Assembly (NCBI GenBank): GCA_019096065.1
Contig: JAGUCH010000009.1
Span: 816,001 to 880,000, forward strand
From: Paracyclopina nana
Taxonomy: Eukaryota > Arthropoda > Copepoda > Cyclopoida > Cyclopettidae
Reading direction: 5' to 3'
Length of the DNA stretch: 64,000 nucleotides
Part shown: positions 55,306 through 64,000 of the stretch, piece after piece
Numbering within the stretch: position 1 is the stretch's first letter
Layout: every line of letters begins with the position of its first letter
Notes under the pieces: generated by a model
What the model was told of the DNA's origin: nothing
What the model saw: the letters and a program-made list of their open reading frames with translations, nothing else
The model's database searches: none
Program-made: the position numbers and the translations under genes

Positions 55306-56001
55306 ATGTCAAAAGGCCAAACTAACCCTCTCCCCGCACCAGCGCCACTCGATGTAGCCACCCTTGATGAGTTGGACGATGTAGCCAAGCTCAAAGCCGA
55401 ATTGGCGAAGGTCAAAGATGAAATCTACGATGCCCAGTACAGGATCACCGAACTGGAGCATAATCTGGCCGAGGCCAACGGGGAGGTCAAGGACCTCATT
55501 TGGACCAAGGATGTGCTGCGTGCCGATTTGAAGCACCAGTACAATGGCTACAGGCGGATGCTGGACAAGATCTTTGACAATATCCACAAGGCCATGAACT
55601 CGCATAGCAAGAAATGGAAGCGGACTCGGATCGTCCCCATGACATCCCTGAGGGTAGTGGTTGACGCCGAAGGGGTCCGCAGAATCTCCAGACCGTGTTA
55701 TGAGAATGCGGAATCTGCTAAGCATGATGGGTACGCGGCCAGGGCTGGCAAGGCATACACCCGTCAAGGCATAATGCTGGAGCCCGAGCTTATTGGATTT
55801 GGTCAACTGGACAAGGCATCCCACTTGGATGATGGCTCGGATGTTGAAGCCCCTGTCACGAAGTCCGAGGTTGCCAAGATCATGGACTTGAAGCGTGACG
55901 AGTTGGCCAGAGTAGTCAAAGATGATCGCCAGAAGTACGGCATGTTTGTAGCTGCAATGGTAGCTATTGGTGTTGGAATGTTCATATGGTGCTCAAAATG
56001 A
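55306..56001 (+). CDS. Gypsy accessory ORF: coiled-coil tail-anchored protein
   Basis: ATG at 55306, 231 residues, in frame and intact. Residues 20-75 form an acidic/basic coiled coil (AKLKAELAKVKDEI); the last about 20 residues are hydrophobic (MFVAAMVAIGVGMFIWCSK), a tail anchor. TTTCTCTTTGTTGCAG ends just before the ATG, a strong splice acceptor, so it could be expressed from a spliced subgenomic RNA. No known family. Confidence 0.7.
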   Translation: MSKGQTNPLPAPAPLDVATLDELDDVAKLKAELAKVKDEIYDAQYRITELEHNLAEANGEVKDLIWTKDVLRADLKHQYNGYRRMLDKIFDNIHKAMNSHSKKWKRTRIVPMTSLRVVVDAEGVRRISRPCYENAESAKHDGYAARAGKAYTRQGIMLEPELIGFGQLDKASHLDDGSDVEAPVTKSEVAKIMDLKRDELARVVKDDRQKYGMFVAAMVAIGVGMFIWCSK

Positions 56002-56261
56002 TGAACAATGGAGGGGAGGTTGCTTTGACGACATCGCCTTGAAGAGCAACATAGAGAAATGAAGACACTGGATCGGATGATGGAACTGAATTTTGATACG
56101 CTATGCATTTTTCCTATTTTTCTATTTTCGTTAGGTTTTTTATGCTCTTATCGAAATTCTCGCTTGCTAGGTATGTCATAAATCCTAGGCCCCAAAATTA
56201 GTGTAGTTTGAGGTCAATTGATAGGCTAATATGTTAGTGATTACAGCTACCCAGGGGTATC

Positions 56262-56280
56262 CGTACCCACTTGGGGGAGG
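56262..56280 (+). other. Polypurine tract before the 3' LTR
   Basis: ACTTGGGGGAGG directly precedes the 3' LTR, as needed for plus-strand priming. Confidence 0.65.
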
Positions 56281-56575
56281 TGTTGTATCATGTTGAAGCG
56301 TACTTCCCTATATTGACTCTCACGTGTATTATAGCTAGTAGATACTCCCTCTTGTTACCCCAGCGCGCGCGTGCATTCATTCTTTCTGTCTCGCTTACAG
56401 CTTACACGTAAAATACACTCAGTACACATCTTGTATCAAAGTGGATACGTTCGCCTTGATCTGGTAAATCTCGGCGTAGTAGTGCTCACGGTTTCCTGGT
56501 ACAAGACCAGGGATCCAACCGACGTAGCTCGAGTAGTAGTGCCTTAAGTGTCACCCACAAGGTCGGGATCCACCA
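56281..56575 (+). repeat. 3' LTR of gypsy element
   Basis: Starts TGTTGTATCA, ends GGATCCACCA; 295 bases, the same length as the 5' LTR with a limited number of substitutions. GTTCC follows. Confidence 0.95.
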
Positions 56576-56580
56576 GTTCC

Positions 56581-57110
56581 CACCTCCTCATCATCAGCCT
56601 CAGAGTCCGAATCCTCGTGACTAAGTCCAGTCACTAGAGGTATCTCGTGAGGGAAACTAGCATTCACTGTGACTTCTCTGCCAGGCAGGACAGTGATGCT
56701 TTCATTTATAGCCACTGAATAAAACGCCTCCTTTGTAAGGACTAGGGGAATCTTTTTATATTTTATTTGCCCTGGGAAATCAATAAAGTGTTTTCCATCC
56801 TTGCTAGTTAAGCGTAAATTATTATCACCTCACAGTGAGTTACCAATCATTAGCAGTGTTTCGCAGTCTGAGACTAAGAACACAGCTTGTCTAATCAGCA
56901 CTTGATTATTGAAAGCAACTTGCAAAGTTACTCCTTCAGTACTAGGAAACTCTTCCCCATAGAAGTTTTTAATTAGGTAATTGGTTTTCACCCTTGGCAA
57001 GGAGTAGCCCAATTTCTCTTCAATTAACTTCACCAGTGTGCGAGATATTATTTGCACCATCGCCCCACTGTCGAATAACGCATGAAGCCTTATTTGGCCA
57101 GTAACTTGAA
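56581..57110 (-). pseudogene. Aspartic protease of the minus-strand retroelement
   Basis: HALFDSGAMVQIISRTL holds the catalytic DSG triad; a matching flap and LLMIGNSL follow. A TGA at 56,830 interrupts the phase, which continues to the gypsy insertion site at 56,580 with beta-rich post-protease sequence and resumes at 47,072. The frame differs from the membrane-segment region upstream. Confidence 0.75.
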
Positions 57111-57695
57111 CAGGTATGACCTTTCACACACATTATGTAACTTCAACGAAAATACACTCAGCGTGTCATCATTATCTGTTATGGTCCCCTCAGGGTGAAC
57201 GATTTCCCCCAAAGGTTCACTGCCCCTAACATCTAGCCTCGCTACATGTACAGGTACTTCAAGCTTGTGGAATGTAGCCGGGTAGAACCAGCACATGCAC
57301 AAGCACACCATTATTATAATGGATGCTATAGCTACAACCGTGACTTGATTATCATTTCTAAGCCACAATACCAGAGCTAGCATAATAATTACCCATAATA
57401 ATATTCCTTTCCACATCCAGGACGAGGTGGTCCCATCCTTGGCTTCATTTTGGTAACGAGAGCCAGATATGGCCAAAACAATGGCACTCCAGTTTTCCTC
57501 ATCAGGTCTCTTTGCACATTGTTTATTCTTTTCAGAGAGCGCATTCAAATGATCAAAATACACTCTTCCTACTTCTTTGTTACATTCTCCCCGCATAAAT
57601 GAGGGTAGAACATAACAATCATCATGTATAGTCTCTGTTTTAGGTTTTTCTTCCATTACAGACATTACCTTCGTGCTTGACATGACATCCAACAC
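57090..57695 (-). CDS. Two-pass membrane region between gag and protease
   Basis: The frame overlaps the gag end by 30 bases in another phase, a layout that would suit ribosomal frameshifting. Two hydrophobic segments stand close together (ILLWVIIMLALVLWL and VVAIASIIIMVCLCMCWFY) about 100 residues in, with a hydrophilic region on each side. Placing membrane segments between gag and protease is unusual for Ty3/gypsy elements. No known domain. Confidence 0.55.
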   Translation of the reverse strand: MLDVMSSTKVMSVMEEKPKTETIHDDCYVLPSFMRGECNKEVGRVYFDHLNALSEKNKQCAKRPDEENWSAIVLAISGSRYQNEAKDGTTSSWMWKGILLWVIIMLALVLWLRNDNQVTVVAIASIIIMVCLCMCWFYPATFHKLEVPVHVARLDVRGSEPLGEIVHPEGTITDNDDTLSVFSLKLHNVCERSYLFKLLAK

Positions 57696-58818
57696 GGTAA
57701 ACCATTTATGACCTTTTGCAATCCTTTACAAGAAATACACACAGTGCCATCCTTCTTTAACTCATCCAGTGAAACACCTGGATAGTTCTCACAACTTTTG
57801 GCATAGTGGGTCCCATTGCAGAATCCGCCTGTCTCAAACGGGTTTCCAGCCGGCAACTTACTAATGTCAATATTAAAAGTAGCTGCAATTCTTTTGGACT
57901 GCTCGGCTTCAGTCTCAGCCTTCAAAGCTGCAACTTCAGCATTTTGGCGATCCAATTCCGTATTTTTTCTAGCTAACTCGCTATGCAGTGCACTTATTAT
58001 TTTAGCACTTTTTGAGCTAACATGCGACATTATTGAAAGCATACTCTCACTTTCCATGAGGTCCTCTTCAGCCTCGACCATAGCAAGGCGAGCTTTATGT
58101 TTGACTGCCGGGGCCATGGGAAGTCTAGCATCCCTAGTCCCTCGGTCACGATCAGTTTTTGGAATGTGAGAACCCACATGGCCTCCAATAATTTTTACCA
58201 TTTCTGATAGAGCAACCATGTTCCTCAGCGGCGTGCCTTGTTTCAACAAATGCTCATGGTATATATTAATATAACCTTGGTACTGTTGCGGCCAATGTCT
58301 TTTCAACAGGGCATGAGCATCAGTGATGGCCTCAAAGATGGCATGCGCTTTGCCATCACCATCCATTGAATCTCGATGAATTCGCAATCTGAGTTTGTTC
58401 AATTCTCTCACAGATTGGTCAAACGTCCAGGTGGGGTTTCTGATGATGTTATGAATACATATAAACTCATCTTCCTCCTGGACATTTTTGGTGTAAGCAT
58501 AGATGTCATTCCAAAGAATCTCTACACCTTCACTGGCGACTCCTCTGAAGTACTCAGCGGTACTTGCCATGGCTCCTTCACACAATCCTTCAATCACAGC
58601 ATCATGACTCCAATCATATCGATGAGCCAAAGTACTAATTGTACGTTAAAACTCGAGAACGCTGTCAGCAGTGTTGGATGAACTTTGCATATCAAATCTC
58701 TTAGTCCACTTAGACCTGATCTCTTTGAGAGCACAAGTATTGGCAAATTTTAAGTGCCCATTAGGCGGCAAAGGTATTGTTTGAGCTTTCCCTTGTTTGT
58801 ATTTTCCTGCCGCCTCAT
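57665..58818 (-). pseudogene. Gag of the minus-strand retroelement
   Basis: ATG at 58818 (MRRQEN), an in-frame TAA near 58,648, then open to TAA at 57,665. Helical capsid-like region (ILWNDIYAYTKNVQEEDEF, WTFDQSVRELNKL), coiled coil (LARKNTELDRQNAEVAALKAE), and a Cys/His zinc-binding end (CNGTHYAKSC...CISCKG). Only about 15 bases separate the ATG from the probable start of the BEL/Pao LTR. Confidence 0.7.
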
Positions 58819-58948
58819 TTTGATCTCATTCTTTGTATGATCAGCTGACTAATAAAGATCAGTTACGTTCCAGCATTCACCGTTTACACTCGTTCTTTAT
58901 TGAAAACTTTAGGTTTCATAAAAACAGTTAAAAACTACTTCATAGTCA

Positions 58949-60984
58949 CCCCACAAAACAAATCCGCAAACCATACCGATTTGATCCTAATTTAGTACGT
59001 ATTTTTGATCGGTATTCTTGCTACAAGAATGTACCTAAAAGCATATCGCAACCATTTCATAAAATTTTTGCGAAATCCTGATCTCTAAAACTTATTGCTT
59101 TCAACTTGATTTCATTTTTATTTTATCCTATGGTATGTGTGTGTGAAAATAATACATAAATTTTTTTGTTTCATAAGTTATTATAGATAGTATTTATAAT
59201 TAAATTTATAAATTAATAGTATTGAATCTGTTTTAAAAGTGTTTTCATCTATTAAAAGACTTATTTAAAAATAATTTTTTTTGACAAATTTCGAATCTGC
59301 TATGCCTATTTTATAGGTATTAATTGTCAATTTTCTTGTTTTATAGGTATGTACTTTACTTTTTAAAAAATTAACAAGTAAATTAAATCAAATTGAAACA
59401 AAATAAATCTAGACATAGTTGACATTTCCATGTACTTTTTTAAGGTGTTACATACATTAAAGGGGGATATAAGACCGATTTTAATTCACAACTAAATAAC
59501 ACGATACAATTCATACAAATCCTGAAAAACAACTATGTTACAAAATGTATTGAATTTTAATGTGAGCCTGAAATTTGTAGGCTCTCTCCACACTAAAGAC
59601 CCATTTTATATGTAAGTCTTTAGACATAGAAAGTTCTGATTTGGAAAAAATAGTGTGGACTAAAGTGATTGTGGTACATGTAAAAAAATATTGAAATATT
59701 CTAAAAATCTCAGTTTTTGTATAAAAACTGAGGTTCATGATACTTACTAACTCACTTTTCATGTTGTTCCAAACAACATCTATTAATGAGGATTTTTGAA
59801 ATCTTAAAACCATTCAAAGTTATTGATTAGAACAATTTCACAAATTATTGAATTGCAAGCAGAGCCATCTCTGAACAGTTTACTAAGTTCAATTTAAGAA
59901 AACAGATAAAATACAGACTTATTAAGTCTGAGAAATATACCTTAACACCGGACTTAGTATATGTGCAGATAGCAGTGCCAAATAGCAGCGCATGGTTCTT
60001 GGAGGGTAGTCATAACTGTAGATAGTGTCGATTAAGAAGATGGATTTTTTGGAGTAACGAAATGAAGTCAATCTACTTTTAGTGCTAACCTTTTCAGTCC
60101 GAGAAATATACCTTAACACCAGACTTAGTATATGTGCAGATAGCAGTGCCAAATAGCAGCGCATGGTTCTTGGAGGGTAGTCATAACTGTAGATAGTGTC
60201 GATTAAGAAGATGGATTTTTTGGAGTAACGAAATGAAGTCAATCTACTTTTAGTGCTAACCTTTTCAGTCCGAGAAATATACCTTAACACCAGACTTAGT
60301 ATATGTGCAGATAGCAGTGCCAAATAGCAGCGCATGGTTCTTGGAGGGTAGTCATAACTGTAGATAGTGTCGATTAAGAAGATGGATTTTTTGGAGTAAA
60401 AAAATGAAGTCAATCTACATTTAGTACTAACCTACTAAATTAGGAGAGTGGGCATTTAACAGGGATAAAATATACAAAAAAATAATTAATGAAATAATTT
60501 TGAAGTTGTCTTTGAATTCATACTTATAAAAGTAAACTATTTGGCATTAGTATACATTTCATTTAAACAATTATCATAAGTATGGAAGCATATGAGTTGG
60601 GATAAAAATAAGTATAAATTTTGTTACGATTAAATAACTAAAATATGCAATAAATATACTAAAATTAGGAACATTGATTTTTAGATTTATCAAATTTTTT
60701 TTTTGATAAATGACTTCATTATATGCTATAAAAGTCATATCAATTAGAAAATTAAAGATTAATGAAAATATGTTTAAGACTTCTAGTTTGTCGATTTGTC
60801 GCCATTTCGAATATTTTAAAATTGAATATCTCAAAGACTAATTATGATAGAGTGAAAAAAAAACCTTGTGAGTACTCTATGGACATAGATGAATTGATGT
60901 GTGTCAAAATTAATCAGTTTGGACATGGTTGATTTTCAAACTGGCTTTACTACACACTTACAACATACTTTTTGTTTTGTGGGG
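58949..60984. mobile_element. Non-autonomous DNA transposon (2.04 kb) in the BEL/Pao LTR region
   Basis: Same ends (CCCCACAAAACAAA) and sequence as 52,975-54,670, flanked by CA on both sides. The 340-base size difference equals two extra copies of an internal 171-bp unit. Confidence 0.88.
59930..60442. repeat. 171-bp internal tandem repeat (3 copies)
   Basis: GAGAAATATACCTTAACACC starts at 59930, 60101 and 60272. The sister transposon has a single copy. 171 is a multiple of three, which creates a 163-codon minus-strand frame that I regard as an artefact. Confidence 0.92.
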
Positions 60985-61126
60985 CATCCGCAGTTATCTC
61001 AAGGACTTAATATTCTTGCAGCGACACTGCGCACATGGCGCCCAACGTTTCCAGGCACGATCTAAGACCTTGAAACCGCCGGTTGCAAGTATTGAATGCC
61101 GTAGCTCTTGGGGCTGAAAACTAGAG

Positions 61127-61320
61127 GGCATCAGAAAACTCCTGCTGTAAAAAGCAGCGTTGGAAATCCTGTCTGTTCAAGCTAACAGCGATCTCATTCA
61201 CGGAATCAGAAAACACGCTGAAAAGCGGCGTCGAAATCTCGTGATTGGCGAAAGCTATTAAAACGGATCCTCGCAAACGGCATCAGAAAACACGCTGAAA
61301 AGCGGCGTCGAAATCCCATG
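61127..61320 (+). repeat. 77-bp leader repeats
   Basis: GCATCAGAAAAC...GAAAAGCGGCGTCGAAATC or variants occur at about 61,127, 61,204 and 61,281, a period of about 77 bases, between the primer-binding site and gag. Possibly packaging or translation leader elements. Confidence 0.7.
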
Positions 61321-61446
61321 AGCCAGTGATCAAAAACCACGTGGCAACTTGGCTTTAGGTGATCCTCAGACAAGCGAAATCCCACAGCATTCGTACAATC
61401 CTGTGGCATCAGAACTTCGAAAGCATCATCAAACCTGAGCTTCCAT

Positions 61447-63035
61447 TTGGCATATGACCATCAGACGAAATCCCCCGGCATTCGTACAAAACAGTACATA
61501 AAACCACTAGAAGAACTACTAGAAAAAAGGGAAACCCTCCGCGGAGACAAGGAAAAGGAGGAATCGCTGCAAGACAACAAAAATTCCCCTGACACCCCCG
61601 AAACTGAGGCCAAACAATTGCCGTTCGATCTATCCATTCCGGAAAACGCAAAAGCCAATGACTTGTACAAGCAACTCAAGTGCTTTATCTCGGACTTGAA
61701 AACCAAGATCGAAACTTACGAAAATCATCCAAATCCAGATTTATACCAGACAAGGAAACAAATCCTGGACGAAATGGAATCAAAAATCGCGCTGAAAGCT
61801 CAAGAAGCCAAGGATGCCTTCAAACAAGCTAAATTAGACTCCAGACAGATCAGCTCTTTTCAAGGGCATATCACCCGCCATCGCAGCAGCTCAAGCGCCC
61901 TACTAAGAACTTTAAAACTACCCCAATCAAAAGCTACAGCCCCAAGGTCTACTCCAGCCCCTTCAAAACAAGCTCTACAACAAACTCCAAAAGAGCCAGA
62001 GGTGGCAAAAACCAACCCAGAAGGGGAAATGAATGCTTTGAGAAAAAAGCATTCGAGGACCTTGACCTCACGCTCAAAAGGCAAAACTTAGTAGCACCCA
62101 AATTGGATCTCACTCCTAACCCCCCTAAGACCGAAAACTGGCCCATCTCGCACATAAAGGGGCCAAACCCAAACGCCAACACCAATGGCAACGGCAATGT
62201 CAAGACAGAAAACTCTTACAAAAAACGAGGATCCAGACACAGATCCCCCTCGCCATCAAGTGATGATGACGAGGAATTCATCACTGTCAAAACAGACCTC
62301 AACGCCTTCCATAGAAAAGTCGAAAAAGACCCGATCACTGAGTGGTCAGACATCTACAAAAGAGCTTTTAAAATGAGCCAAATTTTCATCAAAAGGAAGG
62401 AAAAATTACCCAAAGACACAGACAGCTTCAAACTCAAATTCTCCGGAAACATGGGTGACTATCAGGACTTCAAAGACAGGTTCTTCTTGAAAGTCATCAA
62501 AAACACCACGATATCCCCTGCAAATAAACTAATGATACTGGGAGACTGCGTGGAGGGAGAAGCTTTGACTGAAGTTAAAGACTGCAAACCACTGAACCTG
62601 GAAAACTTAGCCAATGCTTTGGAACGTCTCGATGTTTTATTCGCAGACCAAAAAGGCAGAAAAGGCTACTTACTAAACAAATTATCCGGACTTCGCCCTC
62701 TAGATCATTTGAACAAAGACCTCCTCATCGAATACAAGGATGTCATTTATGATCTTCGAAAACACTATAAAGATGAGGGCATCAGACAAAAGTGCAATCA
62801 GGAACTGGGCATTGAATCCATCTTCTTTGGCATCCAATGGAAAGAGTCATCCAAAATGGCTTACGAAGCATACATTGAATCCAAGGATCTGGAAAAAGGA
62901 ATGTCATCAGTTCTGCAATTCATGGTGTGGCACATGTCACTGAATCGATTGAACATTTACGAGAAAACTTTAAAAACGGAAAACACGGGCACAAAACCAA
63001 AAAAGAAAACAGAGCCCACTTTGCTAGTCAAGTGA
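61447..63035 (+). pseudogene. BEL/Pao gag, frame shifted
   Basis: Open from about 61,447 to 62,091 in one phase and 62,103 to 63,035 in another. The first part is Lys/Glu-rich helical; the second has a capsid-like core (FKLKFSGNMGDYQDFKDRF, then DCVEGEALTEV) as in BEL/Pao gag. A TGA at 63,033 interrupts the phase that continues into the zinc-knuckle/protease part. Confidence 0.75.
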
Positions 63036-63116
63036 GACTCTGAAACAGAAGTAGCTTCAGACTACTCTACAGACTTTGAAGAGACTTGCTTAGCCACAGC
63101 AACCCGAGACGAAACC

Positions 63117-64000
63117 TTGTCCAGCTGTCCAATTTGTAATAGAGACAACCACACGCTGCCAAAGTGCAGGGTCTTTTATAAAATGGCAGCCAAGGAAAAA
63201 TACGAAAAATGCATCAAAAAGGGGGTATGCATGCGCTGTCCAACCTCAAAACATAGAAGGAATACGTGCAAAGCCCCAAAATGCAAAGCCTGCAATGGCC
63301 CCTACCACGGGCTGATGCACAGGCACTTTGAAAATAGGCAAAAAGAATCGATGTCTCGCAACATTGACAAAAAGCTAGAAAAGATCGAAACCACACTAGC
63401 TACACTGCTCGAACGAAACAGTTTTTTTAGAAAGCAGCGAACCCAGCAAGGCGATGACATAGCAACTAAAATGCGTGAAGCAGTCGCCCTACAAATGATC
63501 AAAATAAAAAGACAGCTAGATCTACCTAAACTGACCACAAACAAATGCTTTAGAGTAGTCCCTGTCATAGTCACAAACGGCGACAAACAGGTCAAAACAA
63601 ACATGGTGCTTGATGAGGCTTCTAGCAATACTTTCATCAGCACTAGCCTGCACAAAGCTTTAAACCTTCAAGGACAAAAAGTTAACTATTCTGTTTCCAC
63701 GATTAACGATAAAGTCCAAGACATGAAAAGCTATTGATGCAAAATAAACATCAGACCAATCTTCAAAACAAAACAGAACTTTGACATTCAAGCTTATACG
63801 TCTGATGGCATCAACAAACTTATAAAACTGCCTAACTATGAAAAACTTAAAAGGCAATTCGACTTTCTGAAGCCAATAGACTTTCCAAAACTGCATAATG
63901 GACCGGTTGAAATCCTTCTTGGCATCAACTATCCTATTTTACACACAACCTTCAAAGACATTTCATCCGGAATGGAAAACTCGCCGCTAGTTCGAGAAAC
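63117..64000 (+). pseudogene. BEL/Pao zinc knuckles and aspartic protease, interrupted by TGA
   Basis: CPICNRDNHTLPKC, CMRCPTSKHRRNTC and CKACNGPYHGLMH are the BEL-type Cys/His knuckles. The protease has MVLDEASSNTFI, the BEL active-site layout (D at the centre, no DTG). A TGA at 63,735-63,737 breaks the phase, which then continues to the window edge with VEILLGINYPILH, another BEL hallmark. Confidence 0.82.

Larger units (their letters stand above)
47078..56575 (+). mobile_element. Ty3/gypsy LTR retrotransposon with two extra membrane-protein genes
   Basis: Bounded by 295-bp LTRs, with 5-bp target duplication GTTCC at 47,073-47,077 and 56,576-56,580. Order: LTR, gag with two CCHC knuckles, protease, RT, RNase H, integrase (gypsy order), a 1.7-kb nested transposon, two membrane-protein ORFs, purine tract, LTR. 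LTRs differ at several positions, so the insertion is not brand new. Gag and pol carry breaks. Confidence 0.95.
42940..58818 (-). mobile_element. Decayed gypsy-like LTR retroelement (minus), split by another element
   Basis: Reading right to left: gag (58818), two membrane segments, aspartic protease (DSGA), a post-protease segment cut at 56,580 and resuming at 47,072, then integrase and a long 3' reading phase to 42,940. The sequence is collinear across the inserted gypsy element, with target duplication GTTCC. No reverse transcriptase/RNase H was found between 46,690 and 45,740, where about 1.8 kb of pol should be. Neither LTR was identified; the right end is cut by the BEL/Pao element. Confidence 0.75.
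60985..64000 (+). mobile_element. BEL/Pao LTR retrotransposon (5' part, runs off window)
   Basis: TGGCGCCCAACGTTTCC at 61,036 is a typical primer-binding site, directly after sequence ending GCGCACA (LTR end at 61,035). The LTR appears to start left of the nested transposon, perhaps at TGTATGATC near 58,834; it includes AATAAAG. Gag and BEL-type protease follow. Confidence 0.82.

Noticed and set aside
59922-60413. 163-codon minus-strand frame with three repeats
   Set aside because: The 171-bp repeat is a multiple of three, so any stop-free phase extends; the sister element has only one unit.

Overview
The window is eukaryotic and almost certainly from an animal: genes carry short GT-AG introns (about 50-70 bases), and nearly everything is mobile DNA of animal type (Polinton/Maverick, Ty3/gypsy, BEL/Pao, cut-and-paste DNA transposons, satellites). 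No ordinary conserved host gene, tRNA, rRNA or CRISPR array was recognised. TATA plus TCAGT core promoters hint at an arthropod-like host, but the species cannot be fixed from this window.

Layout. (1) 1-9608 is a giant, slightly diverged palindrome: two protein-primed family B DNA polymerase genes head to head, separated by exactly 6 bases. (2) The right polymerase runs into a Polinton (about 4.8-37.7 kb) with a penton-like capsid gene, an RVE integrase, a TFIIB-like gene, a TBP-like gene, an F54H12.2-like capsid gene, two Polinton-type accessory genes and a packaging ATPase. (3) The ATPase gene is split by a 16.15-kb transposon (19,558-35,710) lying wholly inside an intron. That transposon has inverted ends with inverted arrays of one satellite family, an 11-exon gene fusing a zinc-finger/DDE transposase to a USP/USPL1-like cysteine peptidase, a type I membrane glycoprotein gene and a small secreted Cys-rich protein gene. 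(4) 36-40.5 kb holds small unknown genes and a 112-bp satellite. (5) 42.9-58.8 kb is a decayed minus-strand gypsy-like retroelement, cut in two by an LTR-defined gypsy element (47,078-56,575). (6) 61-64 kb starts a BEL/Pao element. Copies of one non-autonomous transposon family with 2-bp target duplications sit at 26.3, 53.0 and 58.9 kb, with a fragment ending at 40.5 kb.

How it fits together. The Polinton is virus-like: polymerase, integrase, capsid proteins and packaging ATPase are all present, and it also carries homologues of two general RNA polymerase II initiation factors (TBP and TFIIB) almost end to end. Its own polymerase and capsid genes have clear TATA promoters, so the natural reading is a self-supplied preinitiation module. 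I do not recall this from Polintons. The second notable system is the 16-kb transposon, whose transposase is covalently joined to a ubiquitin/SUMO-peptidase-like domain and whose cargo includes membrane and secreted proteins. Many genes carry single frameshifts or in-frame stops; which are real decay and which are assembly errors cannot be settled here.
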